Shown: positions 1 through 7,864 of the stretch, piece by piece
Layout of the letters: each line of letters starts with the position of its first letter
Numbering within the stretch: the first letter of the stretch is position 1
From: an uncultured Flavobacteriales bacterium
GTDB lineage: Bacteria; Bacteroidota; Bacteroidia; Flavobacteriales_G; Salibacteraceae
Reading direction: 5' to 3'
Assembly: GCA_913020435.1 (NCBI GenBank)
Contig: CAJVZZ010000009.1
Coordinates: 1 to 64,000, forward strand
DNA: 64,000 nucleotides
The notes under the pieces: model-generated
Database searches by the model: none
What the model was told of the DNA's origin: nothing
Seen by the model: only the letters and a program-made list of their open reading frames with translations
Program-made: the position numbers and the translations under genes

Positions 1-54
1 TAGAGCGCTGCCTTGACAGGGCAGAGGTCACTGGTTCGAATCCAGTATGACTCA
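1..54 (+). tRNA. tRNA-Val(GAC), 5' end cut by window edge
   Basis: The 3' part of a tRNA is visible: an anticodon stem CTGCC/GGCAG around the loop TTGACAG (anticodon GAC at 15-17, valine), a perfect T arm (30-46, loop TTCGAAT) and the acceptor 3' strand ATGACTC with discriminator A at 54. CCA is not encoded. The acceptor 5' strand and most of the D arm lie outside the window. Confidence 0.93.
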
Positions 55-65
55 CTTAAGGATAT

Positions 66-94
66 TAAATCCCACTTTATGGAGTGAGGTTTTT
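66..94 (+). terminator. Weak hairpin terminator after tRNA-Val
   Basis: CACT/AGTG forms the core of an imperfect hairpin, extended by CC/GG across a bulged A and followed by TTTTT at 90-94. It lies just after the tRNA end and probably stops tRNA transcription, but the stem is short. Confidence 0.35.
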
Positions 95-426
95 ATTGTG
101 AAGAAACTGAGCTTGTTTGAATTTAAAAATAATTAACCGTTTATTAGGTATTATGGCTAATAAATAAACGTTTGGATATAGATAAAAGACCAAGAGAATT
201 AGATGTTTTTTAATCTTAAAAAACAGTATTAAATTTAAAATATATAAATCTTATATTCCTTAAAAGACAAATTTAAAGTCATTTAAATACTATACTAGCA
301 ACAAACCATTAATATTCTACAAAACTATTTTTCCTTGAAGTTTAATTAATTTTTCTTGTTTAGATTTAAGGAAAACTAATAACTCTCTCATTATCATATT
401 CTATCATGCTGTAATGTACCCAAATC
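95..426. other. AT-rich intergenic stretch, nothing recognisable
   Basis: This gene-free stretch is very AT-rich, with stop codons frequent in every frame. No RNA gene or repeat was recognised. Its right edge runs into the inverted repeat and putative promoter of the next gene. Confidence 0.6.
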
Positions 427-453
427 AACTTATAGTAATTAGTACTATAAGTT
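427..453. promoter_or_regulatory. Perfect 11-bp inverted repeat upstream of secreted protein gene
   Basis: AACTTATAGTA (427-437) and TACTATAAGTT (443-453) are perfect reverse complements around ATTAG. There is no following T tract. The right arm overlaps a near-consensus Bacteroidota -7 element (TAAGTTTTG, 448-456) about 38 bp before the start codon, so an operator role is more likely than a terminator. This is inference only. Confidence 0.45.
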
Positions 454-493
454 TTGTTATATTCGTCAGGTAAATAACAATTAAAAAAATCTT

Positions 494-1816
494 ATGATGA
501 AAAAAACTACTTTATCAGTACTAGCAATAATTGCTACAACCTTAGGTTTTGCGCAAAACGGACCTATTGATTTTGAAACGGGTGGCCAAGGAGCGAATTG
601 GACTTGGGCAGTATTTGAAAACTCTACAAACCCAGCACTAACATTTATTACAAACCCAGATATTTCTGGTAGTAATACTTCAGCTACAGTAGCTAAATTT
701 ACAGCTCTTCAAGTTGGCAATCCTTGGGCGGGATGTGAATCGTCTCATGGAAATACTGACGTTGGAACATTTGTGTTGGATACTACTAATTCCATTATTA
801 AAATAATGGTTTGGAAAACATCCATTAGTGATGTTGGTATGAAAATTATTTCAGCTAAAGGATGGGCGTTACCAGAACTAAAGGTACCAAATACACTTAT
901 CAATCAATGGGAAGAGTTAACATTCGATTTTTCATCTTTTGCTAACCCACCCGCAAGTGAAGGGTTGTATGATCAAATAGTAGTTTATCCGGATTATATC
1001 GCTAGAACGAAAGACAATATTGTTTATTTCGATAATATATCTTTTAACTCTATTACTGGTGGTACTGGTGGAGGAGGAGGCGGTGGTAATCCTGCCGAGC
1101 CAACAGTTGCCGCTCCAGTTCCTACTCGAATTGATTCAAATGTTATTTCAGTATTTAGTGATACGTATGATGACATTGTCGGAGTAGATTTTAATCCAGG
1201 TTGGGGACAAAGTACTAACGTCACTAGCATGCAGATTCAAGGAAATAACACGTATAAATACGCTGGTTTAGATTACCAGGGAATTGAATTAAATGGAAGT
1301 AATAGCGTTACTGAAATGGAATACCTGCACGTTGATATATGGTCTTCTAATTCTACAGCGTTAAACATATTTTTGATTAGTACTGGTCCAGTTGAAACAC
1401 CGTTTGTAATTACAACTCCTACTGCAGGTTGGTTAAGTTTAGATATTTCATTAACAGACTTTACTCCTGTTGATCTTGCTGATATTATTCAGTTTAAGTT
1501 TGATGGGAACGGTGATTTTTATATGGATAATTTGTATTTCTATAAAAAGGCTACTATCGTAGAAGAACCAAATGCAATAAACGAAGCTTTTATAAATGGA
1601 ACAAACCAATTATATCCGAATCCAGTAGTTGCTGGTAATGATGTTAGGTTTACTGAAGCAACCTCTCAAATTGAGTTATTAGATTTAAGCGGGAGATTGC
1701 TAAAAGTAGAAAATAGTAATGTGCTTACTACTTCTGGTTTAGAGCAAGGCAATTACTTAGTTAGAGCCACAAGCTTACTTGGACAAGTAAATACACAACA
1801 ACTGATTATTAAGTAA
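494..1816 (+). CDS. Secreted two-domain beta-sandwich protein with T9SS type A sorting domain
   Basis: A 440-residue exported protein. Residues 1-21 are a signal peptide (MMKK, hydrophobic core, cleavage near FAQ). Residues about 22-187 and 205-355 are two beta-rich domains separated by a linker of up to seven glycines in a row (about 188-198). Both end in a similar 'Y-x-D-N-x-x-F/Y' strand and resemble the carbohydrate-binding-like beta-sandwich modules attached to Bacteroidota glycoside hydrolases, but no catalytic domain is present. Residues about 365-440 are a T9SS type A sorting domain (LYPNPV at its start, YLVRA near its end). A cell-surface glycan-binding role is an inference. Start: tandem ATG codons at 494 and 497. 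The gene is monocistronic, with a strong terminator after it. Confidence 0.85.
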   Translation: MMKKTTLSVLAIIATTLGFAQNGPIDFETGGQGANWTWAVFENSTNPALTFITNPDISGSNTSATVAKFTALQVGNPWAGCESSHGNTDVGTFVLDTTNSIIKIMVWKTSISDVGMKIISAKGWALPELKVPNTLINQWEELTFDFSSFANPPASEGLYDQIVVYPDYIARTKDNIVYFDNISFNSITGGTGGGGGGGNPAEPTVAAPVPTRIDSNVISVFSDTYDDIVGVDFNPGWGQSTNVTSMQIQGNNTYKYAGLDYQGIELNGSNSVTEMEYLHVDIWSSNSTALNIFLISTGPVETPFVITTPTAGWLSLDISLTDFTPVDLADIIQFKFDGNGDFYMDNLYFYKKATIVEEPNAINEAFINGTNQLYPNPVVAGNDVRFTEATSQIELLDLSGRLLKVENSNVLTTSGLEQGNYLVRATSLLGQVNTQQLIIK

Positions 1817-1836
1817 TTTTAATCACATAATTTTTA

Positions 1837-1876
1837 AAAGGAAAGAGCCACGATTGTGGCTCTTTCCTTTTAATTT
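1837..1876 (+). terminator. Rho-independent terminator
   Basis: A 15-bp perfect stem (1837-1851 with 1856-1870, loop GATT) is followed by TTAATTT. It lies 20 bp after the stop codon of the secreted protein gene. Confidence 0.85.
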
Positions 1877-2298
1877 AAAACATCAAGCAATTTACTTCAG
1901 ATAAGTATTGATTTGTATGGTTGAAAGAAAGGGTTATCTGATTCTCCGAAATATTACCAGTATCTTTTAGCTGAGACTAAAGTTAGCTTATCAAAGATTT
2001 TGAAATAGAATTATTCAAGTGGAGTTTTTATGCTATTTTTTGTTTAGAAACACTTCCGTTAATGGTTTCATCCGATCTCTTAAGTTCTAATATTTTAATG
2101 CAAAAACGAGTTAAAATCAAAAAAGGGTATTTCTGGTTTAGTTGCCATTATGGGTGCTTTTACTTTGAGATTTAATTATGAGCGCTTTATTAAGCCCATA
2201 TATAAATATAGAAAGCTCAGAATTTGTTAATTGTAGCAAGTCCTAATAGCGCGTTTAAACTTTTATTACAATTTTCAGTATATTGTTACTTAGGATAT
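1877..2298. other. Intergenic stretch without recognisable gene
   Basis: Only short open frames with no coding character are present on either strand. No RNA fold or repeat was recognised. The right edge carries a near-promoter sequence (TATTCCTTTG, 2299-2308) for the next gene. Confidence 0.55.
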
Positions 2299-2329
2299 TA
2301 TTCCTTTGAGGGTTTATAAATTAAGCAAA

Positions 2330-3253
2330 ATGGATTTTAGGGTTTTAAGGATTCTCCTTTTTATTGGCCTTGTGGGGTTGAGTGGTGTTGGAAAATCACA
2401 ACACTACTCATCTATGTTAAAACAACCAGCGACATGGCACGTAACCTTTTGTGGGCAATCAACTTGCTTTACAGACTTTTATTCAAGTGAGGGTGATACA
2501 ATAATTAATGGAAAATGGTATCGCTTTATGGTTGATTTTCATTTTAATAAAGCAGTTGTAGTAAGAGAAGATACGGTGAGAGGTAAGGTATATTTTAGGT
2601 ATTTGTATGGCCAACGAAAACACACCGATGTTCTTATGTATGATTACTCTCTAAAGTTAAACGATGCGATTTACATTTTTAATCCAAACTCTCCAATTCC
2701 GGAAGACTCTCTAGGACTTTATGATGTAGTAAGAGTAGACTCTGTTCTCACGGAAAAAGGATATCGAAAGAGGTTGAAATTAGATAGACACGACCAAACG
2801 TCAAATGAATATCTAACGACTACATGGGTTGAGGGTGTTGGTGGGCTGTCTTATATAAACACACCAGCTGTCGGGCCCGAGCTATATGGGTTTGGAGAGT
2901 TGAGTTGTTTTGCTTTTAATGATTCTGATTATGTATATAAAAGCGCGTTTTCAAAAAAAAATAAGTCCTGCAGTATTAATATAGCACCAACAGATGATAC
3001 TTTAAGGCTTTCGCAGGTGCGGAATACTGATCTGAAAATTTATCCCAATCCAACGACTAAGTATATTAATATTAAAGGTATAGAAGAAATTACGGCAACA
3101 TTTAAAATTCAAGATTCCTTAGGAAAAACGGTACTGGAAAAAGAGAACAGTTTAACTAAAGTTGATATATCCGGTTTTAAATCAGGAGTTTATGTAATTT
3201 CGATATTCAAGGGAAGGGAGTTTATAGATAGGCTCCGAATTATCAAAAAATAA
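2330..3253 (+). CDS. Secreted protein of unknown function with T9SS type A sorting domain
   Basis: A 307-residue exported protein. ATG at 2330 gives a textbook signal peptide (MDFRVLRILLFIGLVGLSG, cleavage near KSQ). An in-frame TTG at 2306 adds eight residues but sits inside a promoter-like sequence, so the ATG is preferred. The middle (about 25-225) has the 'DTIINGKWYR', 'RGKVYFRY' and 'WVEGVGGL' blocks seen in many secreted Bacteroidota proteins of unknown role. A 'CF' pair near residue 203 and a later cysteine before the tail may form a disulfide. The last roughly 75 residues (KIYPNPTTKYINI onward) are a T9SS type A sorting domain. The protein is likely released or surface-anchored. The function is not known. 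Confidence 0.8.
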   Translation: MDFRVLRILLFIGLVGLSGVGKSQHYSSMLKQPATWHVTFCGQSTCFTDFYSSEGDTIINGKWYRFMVDFHFNKAVVVREDTVRGKVYFRYLYGQRKHTDVLMYDYSLKLNDAIYIFNPNSPIPEDSLGLYDVVRVDSVLTEKGYRKRLKLDRHDQTSNEYLTTTWVEGVGGLSYINTPAVGPELYGFGELSCFAFNDSDYVYKSAFSKKNKSCSINIAPTDDTLRLSQVRNTDLKIYPNPTTKYINIKGIEEITATFKIQDSLGKTVLEKENSLTKVDISGFKSGVYVISIFKGREFIDRLRIIKK

Positions 3254-3302
3254 ATTGATAAAAACGCATTTATAAGAGGCGCTTATGGCGTCTACATGAC
3301 CT

Positions 3303-4076
3303 ATGAAAACTAAAGAAGAAATCACTAAAAACTGGTTACCACGTTATACAGGAGCGAGATTAGATCAATTTGGAACTTACATATTACTCACCAATTTTAA
3401 AAAATACCTTAAGGATTTCTGTGAATTAACCGGAGCTGAAATAGTGGATACCACAGCAGCTATGCCCATGGCTACGTCTGGAGATATTACAATGATTAAT
3501 TTTGGAATGGGGAGTGCTAATGCGGCAACTATTATGGACTTACTAAGCAGTATTTCTCCTAAAGCAGTTCTCTTTCTAGGAAAATGTGGAGGAGTTAAGA
3601 AGAAAAATCGTCTCGGTGATTTTATATTACCAATTGCTGCAATTAGGGGAGAGGGAACATCCAACGACTACTTACCGCCAGAAGTTCCTGCATTGCCTGC
3701 CTTTAGTCTGCAAAAAGCGGTTTCAACAACTATTCGAGATAATAATCAGGATTATTATACGGGAACAGTTTTCACAACCAATCGCCGTGTTTGGGAGTTT
3801 GATGAAAAGTTCAAAGAGTATCTAAGAACTACTCGTTGTATGGGTATTGATATGGAAACAGCAACTGTATTTATTGTCGGTTTTTCTAATGAAATACCAA
3901 CAGGGGCTTTATTGTTAGTGTCGGATCAGCCGATGGTTCCCGAAGGAGTAAAAACACAGTCGACTGACGAAAAGGTGAGTAAGAACTTTGGAAACTTGCA
4001 CATTAAAATTGGTATTGAATCCTTGAACCAGCTTAGAGAAAACGGTAATACGGTGAAGCACTTACAGTTTGCTTAA
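3303..4076 (+). CDS. amn: AMP nucleosidase (short Bacteroidota form)
   Basis: A 257-residue cytosolic enzyme of the PNP/UDP phosphorylase superfamily. It hydrolyses AMP to adenine and ribose 5-phosphate in purine salvage. The phosphorylase fold is visible: the glycine-containing strand INFGMGSANAA (about 61-71), FLGKCGGV (about 91-98), and the nucleoside-binding block GIDMETATVF (about 181-190) with the expected Met-Glu pair, followed by LLLVSDQP where Asp is the usual base. The length matches the short Bacteroidota enzymes rather than the roughly 480-residue enterobacterial Amn, which carries an extra regulatory domain. It is a single gene, convergent with the encapsulin operon. Confidence 0.85.
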   Translation: MKTKEEITKNWLPRYTGARLDQFGTYILLTNFKKYLKDFCELTGAEIVDTTAAMPMATSGDITMINFGMGSANAATIMDLLSSISPKAVLFLGKCGGVKKKNRLGDFILPIAAIRGEGTSNDYLPPEVPALPAFSLQKAVSTTIRDNNQDYYTGTVFTTNRRVWEFDEKFKEYLRTTRCMGIDMETATVFIVGFSNEIPTGALLLVSDQPMVPEGVKTQSTDEKVSKNFGNLHIKIGIESLNQLRENGNTVKHLQFA

Positions 4077-4181
4077 AAACTGATATTGAGTTACTTAATG
4101 GTTCTTTGAATTTAATTCATAACACCCTATTCTAAATGATTAGGATTGCTGAAATAAATTTGAACCACTTAGTTTATAGCC

Positions 4182-4230
4182 AAAAAAAAGCCTTCCTACT
4201 AATAGTTATCAGGAGAAGGACCTTTATTTT
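4182..4230 (-). terminator. Terminator of the encapsulin operon
   Basis: CCTTC/GAAGG and AAAG/CTTT form a hairpin with a two-base bulge. Read on the minus strand it is followed by eight T residues (A4182-A4189 on the plus strand). It lies between the convergent amn and desulfurase genes. Confidence 0.55.
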
Positions 4231-4248
4231 TTCAAGAAAAACTATGTT

Positions 4249-6258
4249 TTAGTTAGATCCATTCTGCGTCGCAATGCGCTGCATAACTTCAACTAAAAAG
4301 TCAATTTCTTCTTTTGTATTATAAAAGGCTAACGAAGGTCGCACAACAGTTTCGTATCCAAATTTTCTTAGAATAGGCTGCGCACAATGATGCCCAACAC
4401 GAACAGCAATTCCTTCTTTATCTAATATTTTACCAATTTCTTGGTTAGAAACACCGTCCAAGACAAAAGACAAGACACCAATTCGGTTTTTAGGATTACC
4501 AACCATTTTAAGTCCAGGAACCTGCTTAAGTTTTAGAACTCCATAATCGGTTAGTTCATGTTCATATTTTTCAATATTAGCCATTCCGATATTCGTCAAA
4601 TAATCTAAAGCCATTCCTAGTCCAACAGGACCACCAACATTCGGTGTTCCTGCCTCAAACTTGGTAGGAATATCACTGAACTCTGTTTTATCGAAGGTAA
4701 CGTCCTTAATCATTGCGCCGCCGCCCTGCCAAGGAGGCATTGCACGCAAAATATCTGCTCGACCCCAAACCACACCAATACCCATTGGTGCAAAGATTTT
4801 ATGTCCTGAAAACACAAAGAAATCAGCATCTAAATCCACAACGTTAACAGGCATGTGCTGCACCGACTGGGCGCCGTCTACAACCACTCGTACACCATGA
4901 TAGTGCGCAATGCGAATCATTTCTTTTATAGGAGGAATACTTCCTATTGCATTTGAGGCTTGCGTGAAACTGCACAGCTTCGTTTTTGAAGTGAATAGTT
5001 TTGGATAAACCAGCATATCAATATCGCCATTATCATCAGTGGGTACAACTACCAGTTTCGCTTTTTTACGCTGAGCAAGCATTTGCCAAGGAACAATATT
5101 AGCGTGGTGTTCCAGTTCCGTAATCATGATTTCATCTCCTTCACCTACGTTTTGTTCTCCGTAAGTATTTGCAATTAAATTCATGCCTTCGCTGGTTCCC
5201 CTTAAAAATATCACTTCGTCTTTATTTGGAGCACCAATAAACTTTCTAATTTTCTCACGAGCTTCCTCATAAGCATCAGTAGCCTCTGCAGCTAATTGGT
5301 GAGCGCCTCGATGAATATTAGAATTGTAATCGTGATAGTAGTCATACAACGCCTGAATTACCTGCATAGGTTTTTGAGTTGTAGCACCATTATCCAACCA
5401 AACCAAATCTTTATTTCCATGTACTTTCCTATGCAGAATAGGAAAATCTTTTCGGAAAGCATGTACATCAAACCCACTCGGGGAAGCTCCTTGTTGAGGT
5501 CCTGTAATTCCGTATTGAACAGGAACACTCAAAGACAAACCATTCGATAACCCGTCTAAATAAGAGCCCGATTGATAGCCATCACTATCCGCATAACCAT
5601 CCGACAAGGGAATGTTATTTTCATTTGGAGCAAATTGAGTTGCACCATTTGCAGACTGCTTAATTTCAGTAGGCTGACCAACTGCAGGGACTTCTCCCGA
5701 TGGGTTAATTCCCGAACCAGATGAACCTGACATAAACTGTTGAAACATCTTAGGTGACATTTGATCCATAAATGGATACCTGCTGAGAGTTTCCGTAAAG
5801 CTTTGGTCAGTCATCATTTTCTTAAGCATTGAACCATCGCCAACTTTTGCCTCTTTCGGTTGTTCAGGTTTCCCTTGCTTATCTTGTCCTTGCATTTGTC
5901 CAGAGGGTTCGCGAGCGGTTTCTTGAGAGTTTTGAAATTCTCCAGGTCCACCTGCTCTTCCTGATTGTTTTATACCTTCGTTTACACCTTGCATTCCAAA
6001 GGGCATGGGATTATTACTTGTGTTTGCGGCTCCCATATAAGGTGCGGCCACATTAGGACTTCCCTTAAACGCTTGTTGCAATAAAGTATCGCCTTGATCC
6101 ATACTGGTCATAGGACCAGATGGGTCTTGAATGTTTGGAGCACCACTACCGCTGGATTGTCCCATCATACCAAGGTCTTTTTGTATAAAATTGGAAAGGG
6201 CACTGATATCCATTTCTGGATAAGAACCACTCTTTCCTTCACTCGATTTTTCACTCAT
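4249..6258 (-). CDS. Encapsulin cargo cysteine desulfurase (SufS-type) with N-terminal loading extension
   Basis: A 669-residue PLP enzyme. Residues about 263-665 are a complete SufS/CsdA-type (group II) cysteine desulfurase that converts L-cysteine to alanine plus enzyme persulfide. The PLP lysine is K487 (SGHK), and the catalytic cysteine is C625 in GHHCAQP, as in E. coli SufS C364. Other family blocks are WLDNGATTQKP, IHRGAH and ELEHHANIVPW. Residues 1-262 have no counterpart in housekeeping SufS. They are rich in Gly, Ser, Pro, Gln, Asn and Met, look disordered, and carry short conserved-looking amphipathic segments (about 13-30, 54-66, 142-177, 228-248). This is the architecture of cargo-loading domains of desulfurases packaged in family 2 encapsulins. 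The gene lies 8 bp after the shell gene in the same operon, which strongly supports encapsulation. Confidence 0.92.
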   Translation of the reverse strand: MSEKSSEGKSGSYPEMDISALSNFIQKDLGMMGQSSGSGAPNIQDPSGPMTSMDQGDTLLQQAFKGSPNVAAPYMGAANTSNNPMPFGMQGVNEGIKQSGRAGGPGEFQNSQETAREPSGQMQGQDKQGKPEQPKEAKVGDGSMLKKMMTDQSFTETLSRYPFMDQMSPKMFQQFMSGSSGSGINPSGEVPAVGQPTEIKQSANGATQFAPNENNIPLSDGYADSDGYQSGSYLDGLSNGLSLSVPVQYGITGPQQGASPSGFDVHAFRKDFPILHRKVHGNKDLVWLDNGATTQKPMQVIQALYDYYHDYNSNIHRGAHQLAAEATDAYEEAREKIRKFIGAPNKDEVIFLRGTSEGMNLIANTYGEQNVGEGDEIMITELEHHANIVPWQMLAQRKKAKLVVVPTDDNGDIDMLVYPKLFTSKTKLCSFTQASNAIGSIPPIKEMIRIAHYHGVRVVVDGAQSVQHMPVNVVDLDADFFVFSGHKIFAPMGIGVVWGRADILRAMPPWQGGGAMIKDVTFDKTEFSDIPTKFEAGTPNVGGPVGLGMALDYLTNIGMANIEKYEHELTDYGVLKLKQVPGLKMVGNPKNRIGVLSFVLDGVSNQEIGKILDKEGIAVRVGHHCAQPILRKFGYETVVRPSLAFYNTKEEIDFLVEVMQRIATQNGSN

Positions 6259-6266
6259 AGCGCGAT

Positions 6267-7697
6267 TTATTTTTCAGAATAATCGTGGAAATAACCTACT
6301 TCTACGTTTTCTAACACCGCTAAAGCATCTTCTGTAAGCACAGCTACGTTGTAATAAAGGGTCATTAAATAACGAGCAATTGCTTCATCGTCAATGCCCA
6401 TAGTCCTTACAGACATTCCAGGAGCAATTTCTCCCGGAGTTCCAGTTTGGTATAGTCCTGTCACACCTTGAACATCTTCACCACCAGCTCTAATTAAAAG
6501 AATAGAGGTTCTTCCACTTCCATATTTAGAAACTTCGTGTCCGTCTACTTTTATTTTATCAGAAGGAACAAAAGGAATTCCTCTCCACGTAATTACGGTT
6601 TGACCATCAATATTTGTTGTTGGAGGAGGGGTACCGCGGTTAGTACATTCTCTAGAAAAAGCTGCAATAGCTCTTGGATGCGCTAAGAAAAATGTTGGTT
6701 TTTTCCAAACCATAGCCAATAAACTATCTACGTCGTCTGGAGTAGGTGTTCCGTATTTAGGCTGAAGTCTCATATTAGGATGACACTTAGTCAAAAGACC
6801 ATAATTAGGATCGTTAATCAAAGCAGATTCTTGCGATTCATACATATAAGCCATGGTAATGTTAATCTGCATTTGTAGCTGACTAATTGGATTGTTGTAT
6901 AAATCAGTAACCCTAGAATGCACCTTTAAAATAGTTTGAATTGCGTTCATTGGAATTTCTTCTGGGTCTTCTATATAATCAACAAAAGTTTTAGGCAATT
7001 CTTCAATTCCCTGATGTCCACTCTTTACTTCAACGCGCCGCTCTCCGTATTCATTTGCCTTAGCAAGTATTTCCATTTGCTCGGTAACCGAATCTTCAAA
7101 AAGCTCTTTGTCGCCTTTATTTTTCTTTAATACTTTATGCAAATCACTTTTTGAAAGTGTAATAAAAACACACTTCGTTAAGGTTCTTACGCTAGCTCCA
7201 GCAACAACATCAGCTACTAACTCGTCTTCTCCAAAATAGTTTCCAGGTCCAATAATTTTATGTCTTAATTCTTCACCACGAGAACCAGTAGAGTAGAATT
7301 CAGCTGATCCATCTGCAAGAATGAAGAGCTTATCTCTATCTTCTCCTTGTTTGATCATAATAGCTTCCATGTCATACTGCTCCATCTTCAACATAGAAGA
7401 TATATTACTAACGATATCCATGGGTAACTGATAGAACATTGGAATCAAACGAAAGGCTTCAGGTGTTATAACAGGTACTCCACCATCACCAAATTCAATA
7501 GTCACTCGACCAGAACCTTTAAAGACAAGTTTAGTTCTGTTTACTCTAAGTGTTCCCCCAGGAACCTCTCTCCAGGGTAAAAGCTTTAATAGAAGCCTTG
7601 GACTTCCAGCAACCATCATAGGTCCTGTTTTGTCTGTGTGGGTGAGGTTTCTAGCGGCTTTTATGCTTATTGTCTGTTGTTTATCTTCGTAAGCCAT
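6267..7697 (-). CDS. Family 2B-type encapsulin nanocompartment shell protein
   Basis: A 476-residue HK97-fold shell protein of the SrpI-like family 2 encapsulins. Residues 1-84 form the N-arm and E-loop part. Residues about 85-200 are an inserted cyclic-nucleotide-binding-like domain (IKQGEDRDKLFILADGSAEF, then GNYFGEDEL). Residues about 235-476 are the P and A domains with family blocks HPRAIAAFSRECT, TWRGIPFVPSDK and GIDDEAIARYLMTLYYNVAV. The inserted domain is what separates class 2B from 2A shells. In the phosphate-binding cassette (155-173) the glycine and glutamate are kept, but the arginine that normally holds the cyclic phosphate aligns with alanine (A166 region), so binding of cAMP or cGMP is doubtful. 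It is the first gene of the operon, and the next gene encodes its cargo. The subunits should self-assemble into an icosahedral cytosolic shell. Confidence 0.93.
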   Translation of the reverse strand: MAYEDKQQTISIKAARNLTHTDKTGPMMVAGSPRLLLKLLPWREVPGGTLRVNRTKLVFKGSGRVTIEFGDGGVPVITPEAFRLIPMFYQLPMDIVSNISSMLKMEQYDMEAIMIKQGEDRDKLFILADGSAEFYSTGSRGEELRHKIIGPGNYFGEDELVADVVAGASVRTLTKCVFITLSKSDLHKVLKKNKGDKELFEDSVTEQMEILAKANEYGERRVEVKSGHQGIEELPKTFVDYIEDPEEIPMNAIQTILKVHSRVTDLYNNPISQLQMQINITMAYMYESQESALINDPNYGLLTKCHPNMRLQPKYGTPTPDDVDSLLAMVWKKPTFFLAHPRAIAAFSRECTNRGTPPPTTNIDGQTVITWRGIPFVPSDKIKVDGHEVSKYGSGRTSILLIRAGGEDVQGVTGLYQTGTPGEIAPGMSVRTMGIDDEAIARYLMTLYYNVAVLTEDALAVLENVEVGYFHDYSEK

Positions 7698-7739
7698 ATC
7701 TTTAGGGTTATATTGAGCGTAATAATTAAAACTACTAAA

Positions 7740-7755
7740 ATAACATTATTGTTAT
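7740..7755. promoter_or_regulatory. Short inverted repeat between encapsulin operon and divergent gene
   Basis: ATAACA and TGTTAT are perfect reverse complements separated by TTAT, 42 bp upstream of the shell start codon in a 167-bp divergent intergenic region. This could be an operator, but short AT-rich palindromes also occur by chance here. Confidence 0.25.
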
Positions 7756-7864
7756 GCCATAGTATTAGAAACAAAATCAAGAACTTAAATTTCCTCTTTA
7801 GTTTAGTAAAACTACTGAAAGACCATGTTTTTCACTTTTATTTTTAACCTTAGAATCAAAAGCT

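Noticed and set aside
1024..1230. Minus-strand frame with a polyproline run
   Set aside because: It is the complement of the glycine-rich linker in the secreted protein gene; a shadow.
4249..6258. Possible loss of the catalytic cysteine in the desulfurase, because the E. coli 'AMCRASLAMYNT' cysteine is Val here
   Set aside because: Counting back from the E. coli SufS C-terminus shows that its catalytic C364 is the cysteine of GHHCAMP, not that of MCRA. The equivalent C625 is present in GHHCAQP.
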